Of a stretch of DNA of 17,126 nt, positions 8,567-15,757 are shown one piece after another; within the stretch, counting starts at the first letter, position 1, and the number at the start of each line of letters is the position of its first letter. The stretch is taken from contig JBLHMK010000049.1 in assembly GCA_047621945.1 (NCBI GenBank), forward strand, positions 1-17,126, in the 5' to 3' direction. The notes under the pieces are model-generated. The model saw only the letters and a list, made by a program, of their open reading frames with translations. It had not been told where the DNA came from and did no database searches. The translations under genes and the position numbers were made by a program. This DNA is from JAFMKE01 sp047621945 (GTDB lineage Bacteria; Bacteroidota; Bacteroidia; Chitinophagales; UBA8649).

Positions 8567-9469
8567 ATGAGTAAGAGAGAAAGAGACATATCAATTTCTT
8601 TTAAGAGCCTTGTCAGTGCCAAACTGGGCGACGTGGCGCAGCTGTATAAAGTACGTTTAGGTTCTTTAGTTGTGTTTTCTTCACTTATTGGATATTTACT
8701 ATTAGCTCCTGCATTTGATTTGGTGGCCTTGATTATGCTATCAATTGGAGGGTTCTTAGTGACGGGTGCATCTAATGCCTTTAATCAAATCTTTGAAAAA
8801 GATATTGATGGCTTAATGAACAGAACAAAAGACCGACCACTTCCTACAGAGAGAATGACTCCAGTTGAAGCTAGTCTTTGGGCCGGTGTTGCTGCTGTTG
8901 TTGGCTTGGTAATTCTAACAATGTTTTTTAATGTTGCTGCAGGACTACTGTCCGCGATTTCATTAATAATCTATTCATTTATTTACACACCTTTAAAACG
9001 AGTACATCCTATTGCTGTATTTGTAGGGGCCATTCCAGGGGCTTTACCTCCTATGATTGGTGCAGTTGCTGCAACAGGTTTTGTAGGAGACATTGCAATC
9101 TATCTATTCGCGTTGCAATTCGTTTGGCAGTTTCCTCACTTTTGGGCCATTGCTTGGTACTCATTTGACGATTATAAAAGGGCTGATATTATGCTCTTAC
9201 CTTCTAAAGGAGGCAGGAATAAGAATAGCGCTTTAAATATATTAATATACACTGCAACCTTAATTCCCATTACAATTTTTTTATACCTAACAGGGTATTA
9301 TCAATTAATAGGTTTGGTAGTGTTGCTATTGGCAGCGGTTATATTTCTATTACCAGCAATACAATTATATAGAAACATATCTGATGCAAATGCTAAGAAA
9401 GTAATGTTTGCTTCCTTTTTGTATTTGCCGCTAGCTTTAATTGGACTTTTAATTGATAGTATTTTTTAA
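8567..9469 (+). CDS. ctaB: Protoheme IX farnesyltransferase (heme O synthase)
   Basis: UbiA-family integral membrane prenyltransferase that attaches a farnesyl group to heme B to make heme O, the precursor of the heme a used by CoxA. The first Asp-rich motif is N70-AFNQIFEKDID-81, followed by NRTKDRPLP. The second is in FPHFWAIAWYSFDDYKRAD (189-207). The length of 300 residues and multiple hydrophobic helices fit the family. It starts two bases after the coxA stop, so the two are probably translated together. Heme A synthase (ctaA), needed for the next step, is not in this window. Confidence 0.95.
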   Translation: MSKRERDISISFKSLVSAKLGDVAQLYKVRLGSLVVFSSLIGYLLLAPAFDLVALIMLSIGGFLVTGASNAFNQIFEKDIDGLMNRTKDRPLPTERMTPVEASLWAGVAAVVGLVILTMFFNVAAGLLSAISLIIYSFIYTPLKRVHPIAVFVGAIPGALPPMIGAVAATGFVGDIAIYLFALQFVWQFPHFWAIAWYSFDDYKRADIMLLPSKGGRNKNSALNILIYTATLIPITIFLYLTGYYQLIGLVVLLLAAVIFLLPAIQLYRNISDANAKKVMFASFLYLPLALIGLLIDSIF

Positions 9470-9472
9470 ATT

Positions 9473-10096
9473 ATGCAAGTAATGAGTAATACATATCGAA
9501 AAGAATTAATTAGTATTGAACAAAGACACATCGCGCGTAGATTAATATTGTATATCGCAATGGCGTCAATTACCATGTTCTTTGCAGTTACGACTAGTGC
9601 ACTGCTTGTTAAGAAGGCAGATGTTTTGAATTGGGCACAGTTCCCATTACCAAACATGTTCTTAATCAGTACAGTGATTGCATTGGCTTCAAGTGCATGT
9701 TTTTATTTTACCTACAAACTCTATAAACAAAAGAAATTCGCGGCTTACCGTTGGATGCTTTTTTTAAGTGGAATAGTGAGTATCGGTTTTTTGGTGAGTC
9801 AACTTTTAGGCTTTGAAGCTTTAAAGGAGATGGGATTACCGCTTACTGGTAATGTAGCTGGATCATTTATTTACTTCTTAGCAATAGCTCACGGACTTCA
9901 CATCGTTGGTGGACTGGTTGCAATGAGTGTTATACTTATCAAGTCCTACTGGGTGCGTAAAGACCTACAATTTGAAGGAGGCGGAAAGTTGAATATTAAG
10001 CGCTTGTTTTCGCTAGAAATTTTAACATCCTACTGGCACTTTGTAAATGTGCTCTGGGTTTATTTATTTTTGTTTTTTTACTTTAATTATCAATAA
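9473..10096 (+). CDS. Heme-copper oxidase subunit III, divergent first copy
   Basis: Membrane protein of 207 residues with about five helices, related to oxidase subunit III. Family marks are IAHGLHIVGG (138-147) and SYWHFVNVLWVYLF (186-199). In the helix that normally carries Q-x-x-E-W, this copy reads Q110-L-L-G113-F114, so the conserved acidic residue and Trp are missing at that place (E115 is two residues on). The start at 9473 is three bases after the ctaB stop; Met4 at 9482 is an equally possible start. It is followed six bases later by a second, more standard subunit III. Which one occupies the subunit III site in the complex cannot be decided here. Confidence 0.85.
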   Translation: MQVMSNTYRKELISIEQRHIARRLILYIAMASITMFFAVTTSALLVKKADVLNWAQFPLPNMFLISTVIALASSACFYFTYKLYKQKKFAAYRWMLFLSGIVSIGFLVSQLLGFEALKEMGLPLTGNVAGSFIYFLAIAHGLHIVGGLVAMSVILIKSYWVRKDLQFEGGGKLNIKRLFSLEILTSYWHFVNVLWVYLFLFFYFNYQ

Positions 10097-10102
10097 TTAA
10101 TT

Positions 10103-10789
10103 ATGTCATCAGGACCTACAAAAGAATATGAAGTACACGAATGGGAAAGTCTAAAAGGCCCATTTAACGCTAGTTACGGTAAAGTAATGATGTGGTATTT
10201 CTTAATATCAGATACATTTGTATTTGCTGCTTTCTTGGTAGCTTATGCCGCTGCTAGAATGTCGAATTCTGAAACTTGGCCTATGGCTAGTGAAGTGTTT
10301 AATACCGTACCTGGCTTATCAGGTAATCATTATCCATTAGTATTCGTTTCATTCATGACTTTTGTACTTATTATTAGTTCAGTTACTATGGTAAGAGCGG
10401 TACAGGAAGGCTTTATGGGTAATAGACAAGGAGTAATTAATTTTTTAATACCTACTATTCTAATGGGGCTTTTATTTTTAGGATGTCAATATATAGAATG
10501 GTCTCACCTTATTCATGAAGGAATGACGATGTGGTACACGCCGTTTAGCGCTTTAGGCCATGGGCATGAAGGACCACAGCAATTCGGAATGTTCTTCTTC
10601 ACAATTACTGGTTTTCACGGTATGCACGTAATAACAGGGGTAATATTAAATATCTGGTTGTTAATAGAAACAGCAAAAGGAAGATTTGATAAATTAGGTA
10701 ACTACGGAATGGTTGAGAAGATTGGACTTTTCTGGCACTTTGTAGATCTAGTATGGGTGTATGTATTCTTAGGATACTATTTACTATAA
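10103..10789 (+). CDS. coxC: Cytochrome c oxidase subunit III, standard copy
   Basis: Five-helix subunit III of 228 residues that packs against subunit I and supports proton uptake. It keeps the conserved helix motif Q129-Y-I-E132-W133, GFHGMHVITG at 170-179 and LFWHFVDLVWVYVFL at 209-223. These match the family better than the copy just upstream (9473-10096). Between the third and fourth helices is a short loop with GHGHEGPQQFG. The start ATG follows an A/T-rich leader after a six-base gap, within the same operon. Confidence 0.93.
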   Translation: MSSGPTKEYEVHEWESLKGPFNASYGKVMMWYFLISDTFVFAAFLVAYAAARMSNSETWPMASEVFNTVPGLSGNHYPLVFVSFMTFVLIISSVTMVRAVQEGFMGNRQGVINFLIPTILMGLLFLGCQYIEWSHLIHEGMTMWYTPFSALGHGHEGPQQFGMFFFTITGFHGMHVITGVILNIWLLIETAKGRFDKLGNYGMVEKIGLFWHFVDLVWVYVFLGYYLL

Positions 10790-10819
10790 TGATTATTGAC
10801 AAGAGAAAAATTTAGCACG

Positions 10820-11164
10820 ATGGCACACATGACGCAACAAGAATACGAGCAAAATAAAAAGGACGTTTATAAAACGACTGGAATCTTAGCTGTTGTTACA
10901 GTAGTAGAGGTCTTAGGCTCTATCGTATACGAAAATATGGTAGAAGATTTGAGATGGCCGCTAATGGTATTTGTTACCTTGGCGAGCATTATCAAAGCCT
11001 ATTGGATTATGAACGTGTTTATGCACGTTGGACATGAGAAGAAAGGGTTCATCTTTACGATTATATTCCCTTTCGTATTTTTGGTTTGGGCAATAATAGC
11101 CTTTTCTGCGGATGGCGCAGCTTGGTTAGAAATGCGTAATTCATTGAATGGTATATTTTCTTAA
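10820..11164 (+). CDS. Cytochrome c oxidase subunit IV, prokaryotic type
   Basis: Small membrane subunit of 114 residues with three hydrophobic segments (about 19-36, 46-66, 76-96). The stretch IIKAYWIMNVFMHVGHEKKG is characteristic of the prokaryotic COX4 family that follows coxC in Bacteroidota operons. I chose the ATG at 10820 (MAHMTQQEYEQ). The frame could be extended to a TTG at 10796, but that adds a poor eight-residue leader; an ATG at 10829 is also possible. Its exact role is not known, probably assembly or stability of the oxidase. Confidence 0.87.
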   Translation: MAHMTQQEYEQNKKDVYKTTGILAVVTVVEVLGSIVYENMVEDLRWPLMVFVTLASIIKAYWIMNVFMHVGHEKKGFIFTIIFPFVFLVWAIIAFSADGAAWLEMRNSLNGIFS

Positions 11165-11167
11165 ACT

Positions 11168-11875
11168 ATGACACAATATATATCAAAAAGTAACGGGAAA
11201 TTATGGGTAATCTTCATAGTATTGATACCTATTCTTCTTTTTGGGCTTTTCTATTTGTATACTAAGCAGGCAAGGACTGACTTAGAAACCATGAAGTATC
11301 CTCGTAAGATGTTTTCAATAGGATTGGATACGATTACCGAAGGAACTTTCAAACGTATAGATACCGTCTATCACGAAATTCCTGATTTTAGTTTTACCAA
11401 TCAGTATGGTCAAACAGTTACTAAAGAACAGTTCCCTGATAAAATATTAATCGTTGATTTTTTCTTTACAAGTTGCCCTACTATTTGTCCAACAATGAGC
11501 GAACAATTAGCTAGAGTGCAAAGTCAATTGATTAGAGATGACCGAGTAGTCCTAGTTTCTTATACAATAGACCCAACTAGAGATACCCCAGAAAAGTTAA
11601 AGGCATACGGAGAAGAGTATGGTGCTGTTCCTGGTAAGTGGCAGTTCTTGACAGGAGATAAAGAAGAAATTTATCAGCTTGCACGCAAAGGTTATAAAAT
11701 GTCAGCTTTGGACGAAGGCGGAGATGATGAGCATGATGGTTTTGTTCACACAGACCGATTTGTAGTAGTAGATCCTAATTGGAATATTAGAGGGTACTAT
11801 TCAGGTACATCCGAACGTGACGTGAACATAATGCTAGGGGATATGTTATTGTTGCTAGAGGAATTTAAACGATAA
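11168..11875 (+). CDS. sco1: SCO1/SenC-family copper chaperone for CuA assembly
   Basis: Membrane-anchored thioredoxin-fold protein of 235 residues that delivers copper to, or reduces the cysteines of, the CuA site of CoxB. An N-terminal anchor lies at 12-31. The copper-binding set is C103 and C107 in FFFTSCPTICPTMSEQL plus H194 in GFVHTDRFVVVD. DPTRDTPEKLKAYGEEYG at 135-152 is also typical of the family. An acidic loop (DEGGDDEHD, 182-190) precedes the ligand histidine. It starts three bases after subunit IV and ends one base before the DUF420 gene. Confidence 0.95.
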   Translation: MTQYISKSNGKLWVIFIVLIPILLFGLFYLYTKQARTDLETMKYPRKMFSIGLDTITEGTFKRIDTVYHEIPDFSFTNQYGQTVTKEQFPDKILIVDFFFTSCPTICPTMSEQLARVQSQLIRDDRVVLVSYTIDPTRDTPEKLKAYGEEYGAVPGKWQFLTGDKEEIYQLARKGYKMSALDEGGDDEHDGFVHTDRFVVVDPNWNIRGYYSGTSERDVNIMLGDMLLLLEEFKR

Positions 11876-11876
11876 A

Positions 11877-12416
11877 ATGGCAGTTAAGTTAGAAGAAAAA
11901 AGTGCTAAACAAATCATCCTCGCCTTATCGGTTGTTGTGGCTTTGTTAGTTGGTGTTCTAAATTGGGGAATTGATAAGCGAATGGTTACAGGATTGGACC
12001 TTAGCTTTTTTCCAAAATTTCACGCTTTTCTAAATAGTATTGTTGCTTTATTACTCGTTTTAGGTTTAGTTTTTATTAAGAAGGGTAAACAAGAATTGCA
12101 CAAGAAAACCATGTTTACATCCTTTGTGGTGTCAGCTGTGTTTTTGATGTCTTATGTGCTTTATCATACTTTAGCTGATCCAACGGCTTACGGTGGGGGC
12201 GGAGCCCTTAAAGGAATCTATTATTTCATTCTGATTACACATATTGTGCTAGCAGCTGTAATGATGCCTTTTATCTTGATGACGTTCTATTATGCCTGGA
12301 GCGGCAAACTAGAAAAACACAAGTCATTGGCGAAAAAAGTATGGCCATTTTGGTTTTATGTAGCGATAACAGGAGTGGTAATTTATTTTATGATTGCCCC
12401 TTACTATACGCACTAA
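11877..12416 (+). CDS. DUF420 membrane protein, probable oxidase assembly factor (CtaM-like)
   Basis: Membrane protein of 179 residues with about four to five helices (around 13-29, 48-67, 80-97, 113-138, 155-174). Histidines H49, H75, H97, H122 and H148 lie at helix ends, as in DUF420 proteins. The sequence YHTLADPTAYGGGG at 96-109 is close to the family core. A DUF420 member, CtaM of Staphylococcus aureus, is required for function of an aa3-type quinol oxidase, so an assembly role here is reasonable but inferred. It begins one base after the SCO stop and is co-directional with the oxidase genes. Confidence 0.87.
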   Translation: MAVKLEEKSAKQIILALSVVVALLVGVLNWGIDKRMVTGLDLSFFPKFHAFLNSIVALLLVLGLVFIKKGKQELHKKTMFTSFVVSAVFLMSYVLYHTLADPTAYGGGGALKGIYYFILITHIVLAAVMMPFILMTFYYAWSGKLEKHKSLAKKVWPFWFYVAITGVVIYFMIAPYYTH

Positions 12417-12426
12417 ACATAGAGAT

Positions 12427-12660
12427 ATGAAAAAGTTAATCTATTTACTAACGCTCTTAGTGAGTTCTTCGGAATTTGCTTTGGCTCAATGCGCTATGTG
12501 TAGAGCAAGTGCTGAAACAAGCATGGAAGCAGGCGCAAGCGATGCTGCTGGAATTAATACCGGAGTACTCTATGTACTAGCTATTACTTTTGGCATGTTG
12601 GGATTCATGGGCTACTTGTTATATAAGGGTAACCAAGCTACTCGGCCAATCGATGACTAG
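12427..12660 (+). CDS. Small exported membrane protein with a CxxC motif, unknown function
   Basis: A 77-residue protein at the end of the respiratory block. The N-terminus (MKKLIYLLTLLVSSSEFALA) is a signal peptide with probable cleavage before Q21. The mature protein would start QCAMCRASAETSMEAG, with C22 and C25 as a CxxC pair, then a single transmembrane helix at about 46-66, and end in a short charged tail. I chose the ATG at 12427 because it gives the signal peptide; the frame can be extended to a TTG at 12394 inside the preceding gene, which would spoil it. Similar small CAMC/CPMC proteins follow the oxidase genes in other Bacteroidota, from memory. A role in copper or thiol handling for CuA assembly is inference. 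It lies ten bases after the DUF420 gene. Confidence 0.82.
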   Translation: MKKLIYLLTLLVSSSEFALAQCAMCRASAETSMEAGASDAAGINTGVLYVLAITFGMLGFMGYLLYKGNQATRPIDD

Positions 12661-12745
12661 TTGGAAGTAATCGCCGGCAAATTTATCTGATTAAGTTCTA
12701 TATGGGTTATTTACTAATCTGGCTATCTTTAAAGCAAATACTACA

Positions 12746-15160
12746 ATGAAACATCTATTTAGTTTAATACTAATTTTAAGTACACTCACCTCTTTTTCGC
12801 AAAGTGAATTTAACTGTTATCATTATGATGAAAGTGGACAGACAAGAGAGCATAATGTCGATTTTAAATCGATGCTATTAGACATCAGCTTTGATGTAAA
12901 TGAGAAAAAAGTTATTGGTCAGGTTCATTATGAATTTTCAACTATTCGGCCTACAATTAATCAGATTATTCTTGATGCTCCAGACATTACCATAGAGGAA
13001 GTTAAGTTAGATGGGATGCCAATTAAGTACGGATTCACTGACGAGCATTTAGTTTTGAACTTGCCTGTTGCTCTTCCGTGGGAAGAAGATCACACCTTAG
13101 ATATTAAGTACGAAGCACAACCAGAAAAGGGACTTTACTTTTTGGGTTGGAATGATAGTACAAAAAGAGCAAGAAAACAAATTTGGACCCAAGGACAAGG
13201 AATCGATAATAGATATTGGATTCCTAGTTTTGATGATGTAAGTGATAAGCTCTTAACAGAAACTGTTATCACTTTTCAATCCGATTATGAAGTAATTTCG
13301 AATGGAGACCTTCTTGAACAAAAAAAGAACGAAGACGGGACAACCACTTGGCATTATAAAATGAAGGAAGCTCACGTGCCTTATTTAGTTATGATTGCCA
13401 TAGGAGAGTTTAACTATTTGGATATGACCTCTTCAAATGGAATAGTTAACCGGCAATATTATTATCCAGAAAAACCACAAGAAATTGCACCTACGTACAT
13501 GCACTCTAATGATATGATGGATTGGATGGAAAAAGAATTCGGAGTGGATTATCCATGGGGAAAGATCTACCGAAATGTGCCTGTTGCTGATTTCTTGTAT
13601 GGAGCAATGGAGAACACGAGTTCTACGATTTTCACTGACTACTATCTACAGGATAGTCGAGAGGCCTTAGAACGCAACTATGTGGGCACTAATGCGCATG
13701 AATTAACCCATCAATGGTTTGGCGATTTAATTTCAGAATGGAATGGTGCTAGTCACTGGTTACATGAAAGTTTTGCCACTCACTATGCCAAGCATTTTGA
13801 ACGTACCGTTTATGGCGAAGAGTCCTTTCAATGGGAAAGGTACATGGAGATGACAAGGGCAATGAGTGCTGATGATAAAAATAGTTTACCTATTGCACAT
13901 AGTAAATCTGGCTCTTCTCGTCATTATCCAAAAGGAAGCTTTGTAATTGATATGTTGCGAGATGCCGCGGGAGGAGATGAAGCTTATCAAAAGGTAATTA
14001 CCAATTACTTAAAGAAGTACGCCTACAAAAATGTCGATACCCATTTGTTTCAAATGGAATTCATGGAGACTTTAGGGCTCAATCTAGATTGGTTCTTTAA
14101 TCAATGGATTCGTAAAGGCGGTTACCCGCAGTTTGAATGCAAACATGTAGCTATTCGTCGCGAGGTTCTATTAAATATTAAACAAGTGCAGGAGCAAAGC
14201 GAAACAATTGGCTTGTTCAAAGTTCAAATGCCTATTCAAGTCAGGTTCAAGGATGGTAGCGATACGACATTCTTAGCAGACCTTCAAAACGAAGAACATT
14301 CTATTTCTATTCCTAATGGTGGAGGAAAGGCTATTCAATACGTTTTGTTCAACGTGAATAATACTTTGTACGCTAAGCTTACACATGAACGAAGCATATC
14401 AGAACTTATCGCTCAAGCGCAGTATGCAAATGACATGATTGATCGCTATTTAGCTTTGAAAGCTTTAGAGGATTCGCCAATGAAAGACAAACGAGCTGTT
14501 TTGATTGAGCGATTTAATCAAGAGTCTTTTTACGCGCCTAAAGCAAATATTGTTAAGCAATTGGCAAACGATAATAATGGTAAAAGTAAGTTGCTAATCA
14601 AAAAGGCATTTCAAGATGAAGACGTACAAGTTCGTCGAGCTGCCATAGCTCAAGTTGATGTTATCTCCAAAGAACTTCTTCCTTTATTTGAAGCTCGATT
14701 GTATGATAGTTCTTATGTGAATATTGAAAAAGTACTGGTGAAGTTGATAAAACAATTTCCGGAAAATTCAGAAAAATACTTGGAAAGTACAGAAGCTGAT
14801 GCAAAAGGACATGATTTGTTTAATATCACTCATCTGCGACTAAAAGTTGAAAATGGTAATGATCAATCATTGCCAAACCTAGTCGATTTTGCTGGACCAT
14901 CATTTGAGTTTAGAACAAGGATTAAAGCCATTGAAGCATTGACTAGTTTAGAGTATCAAGAAGAGGATTTCATTAATCCATTGATTGAAGCCAGTGTGAA
15001 TTTTAACCGTCGACTAGCAAGCGTAGCTAGAAATAGCTTAGTTACTTTGACAAGTTCACTGAAAGACAAATATGTTATCAAGCAGCTTATCGGAGAACGT
15101 TCTTTTGATAAGAATGAAATGAAACGATTAGAAGTCTTAGAATCTAAGTTAGACCTCTAG
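12746..15160 (+). CDS. Exported M1-family zinc aminopeptidase with HEAT-like C-terminal half
   Basis: Secreted metalloaminopeptidase of 804 residues. A signal peptide covers about 1-19 (cut after SFSQ or SQS). An N-terminal beta domain (about 40-225) is followed by the catalytic domain. GAMEN at 286-290 binds the substrate N-terminus. HELTH at 318-322 gives zinc ligands H318 and H322 with catalytic E319, and E341 in WLHESFA is the third ligand. Y394 in HYPKGSF is the probable transition-state tyrosine. From about 570 onward the sequence is helical, with repeated RRAAIAQVD- and RLASVARNS-like segments, suggesting HEAT/PBS-lyase-like repeats. No T9SS sorting tail is present, so a periplasmic location is likely. 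It is separated from the oxidase block by 85 bases, and its stop TAG overlaps the stop of the convergent gene. Confidence 0.94.
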   Translation: MKHLFSLILILSTLTSFSQSEFNCYHYDESGQTREHNVDFKSMLLDISFDVNEKKVIGQVHYEFSTIRPTINQIILDAPDITIEEVKLDGMPIKYGFTDEHLVLNLPVALPWEEDHTLDIKYEAQPEKGLYFLGWNDSTKRARKQIWTQGQGIDNRYWIPSFDDVSDKLLTETVITFQSDYEVISNGDLLEQKKNEDGTTTWHYKMKEAHVPYLVMIAIGEFNYLDMTSSNGIVNRQYYYPEKPQEIAPTYMHSNDMMDWMEKEFGVDYPWGKIYRNVPVADFLYGAMENTSSTIFTDYYLQDSREALERNYVGTNAHELTHQWFGDLISEWNGASHWLHESFATHYAKHFERTVYGEESFQWERYMEMTRAMSADDKNSLPIAHSKSGSSRHYPKGSFVIDMLRDAAGGDEAYQKVITNYLKKYAYKNVDTHLFQMEFMETLGLNLDWFFNQWIRKGGYPQFECKHVAIRREVLLNIKQVQEQSETIGLFKVQMPIQVRFKDGSDTTFLADLQNEEHSISIPNGGGKAIQYVLFNVNNTLYAKLTHERSISELIAQAQYANDMIDRYLALKALEDSPMKDKRAVLIERFNQESFYAPKANIVKQLANDNNGKSKLLIKKAFQDEDVQVRRAAIAQVDVISKELLPLFEARLYDSSYVNIEKVLVKLIKQFPENSEKYLESTEADAKGHDLFNITHLRLKVENGNDQSLPNLVDFAGPSFEFRTRIKAIEALTSLEYQEEDFINPLIEASVNFNRRLASVARNSLVTLTSSLKDKYVIKQLIGERSFDKNEMKRLEVLESKLDL

Positions 15161-15492
15161 AGTTTTATCTCTTCAATAGGATCCCAAAAGTAGTCATGGA
15201 AGTTTTGGATTTGATTATCCTTGACATTTATCCCTTCTTGTACAAGTAATTCCTCCATCAACTCTGGTGGAGAAAAATGGTGTCGCCCAGTCAATAAACC
15301 TTTCCGATTAACCACCCGATGTGCGGGAACAGGAGGTTCAACGATATGTCCATTATTCATAGCATACCCAACCATTCGTGCCGCTTTTTTAGCGCCAATG
15401 GCCGCAGCAATAGCCCCGTAACTCGTCACTCGTCCTTTCGGTATCAAACGAACCACTTCATAAACACTTTCAAAAAAACTTAAGTCCTTCAT
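15157..15492 (-). CDS. atl: Alkyltransferase-like (ATL) DNA-repair protein lacking the acceptor cysteine
   Basis: A 111-residue protein made only of the DNA-binding domain of O6-methylguanine-DNA methyltransferases. Family marks are GRVTSYGAIAAAIG (20-33, with Y25), ARMVGYAM (38-45, with the arginine finger R39) and PVPAHRVVNRKGLLTG (54-69). In active methyltransferases the motif is PCHRV. Here residue 57 is Ala, so the protein cannot accept an alkyl group. ATL proteins of this kind bind O6-alkylguanine and hand the lesion to nucleotide excision repair (established for the family; here inferred). The gene is convergent with the M1 peptidase gene, and the two 3' ends overlap by four bases. Its upstream region holds the hairpin at 15525-15554. 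Confidence 0.9.
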   Translation of the reverse strand: MKDLSFFESVYEVVRLIPKGRVTSYGAIAAAIGAKKAARMVGYAMNNGHIVEPPVPAHRVVNRKGLLTGRHHFSPPELMEELLVQEGINVKDNQIQNFHDYFWDPIEEIKL

Positions 15493-15524
15493 GGAGGTTT
15501 AAAGGTCGGTAAAATTGATGAAAC

Positions 15525-15554
15525 AAGCTGACCGTTACTTGAACCTGTCAGCTT
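15525..15554. repeat. Inverted repeat, 8-bp arms, 14-nt loop, upstream of atl
   Basis: AAGCTGAC at 15525-15532 is exactly complementary to GTCAGCTT at 15547-15554. It lies 33-62 bases upstream of the atl start and has no T-run on either side, so it is not a classical terminator. It could be an operator or a leader hairpin; function is unknown. Confidence 0.5.
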
Positions 15555-15634
15555 ATATCTGTGCCCCGTCCTTTCGATTGAGCCTTTTTCTCTCACAGGT
15601 CATTGCGATTGAGTAAAGCGGAAGATGCACAGCT

Positions 15635-15668
15635 GGTTTAAGTCTTCAACAAAGTGGTGACTTGAACC
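15635..15668. repeat. Inverted repeat, 10-bp arms with one G-T pair, 14-nt loop
   Basis: GGTTTAAGTC at 15635-15644 can pair with GACTTGAACC at 15659-15668: nine Watson-Crick pairs and one G-U. No T-run follows. Its right arm lies within one of the two GT(T/G)ACTTGAACCT copies of this intergenic region. It stands about 90 bases before the start of the last gene. Confidence 0.45.
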
Positions 15669-15757
15669 TATAAACAGATGGATCAATTTCTTATTGCAAT
15701 TTATTCTATCTTAGTTTCTAATCGACTAAGTCGAAAGCATTTAAAGAAATAAATGAA

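Larger units (their letters stand above)
15493..15757. other. Intergenic region between atl and the T9SS gene, with repeats but no gene
   Basis: No convincing coding sequence on either strand and no tRNA or known RNA that I can recognise. It contains two hairpin-capable inverted repeats (listed separately), a shared GT(T/G)ACTTGAACCT segment at 15534-15546 and 15657-15669, and a direct repeat CGATTGAG at 15575-15582 and 15606-15613. Being divergent, it should hold promoters for atl (leftward) and for the last gene (rightward). TATCTTAG at 15707-15714 is one mismatch from the Bacteroidota -7 element TAnnTTTG, but no TTG lies at a proper distance upstream. Confidence 0.6.

Noticed and set aside
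10796..10819. TTG-start extension of the subunit IV gene
   Set aside because: The ATG at 10820 gives a start typical of the family; the extra eight residues show no support.
12394..12426. TTG-start extension of the small CxxC protein into the DUF420 gene
   Set aside because: It would place eleven charged residues before a good signal peptide that begins at the ATG at 12427.
12661..12745. Possible promoter or terminator between the operon end and the M1 gene
   Set aside because: TATCTTTA at 12724-12731 resembles a Bacteroidota -7 element, but no convincing TTG lies 17-23 bases upstream, and no stem-loop with T-run is present. GCCGGC near 12673 is too short to count.
15221..15421. Plus-strand 66-residue open frame opposite atl
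   Set aside because: Shadow of the well-supported ATL gene on the other strand; no recognisable features.
15635..15690. GGTTCAAGTC on the minus strand, resembling a tRNA T-arm
   Set aside because: Bases flanking the loop do not form a five-pair T-stem, and no acceptor, D- or anticodon arms can be fitted around it. The same holds for the copy near 15540.
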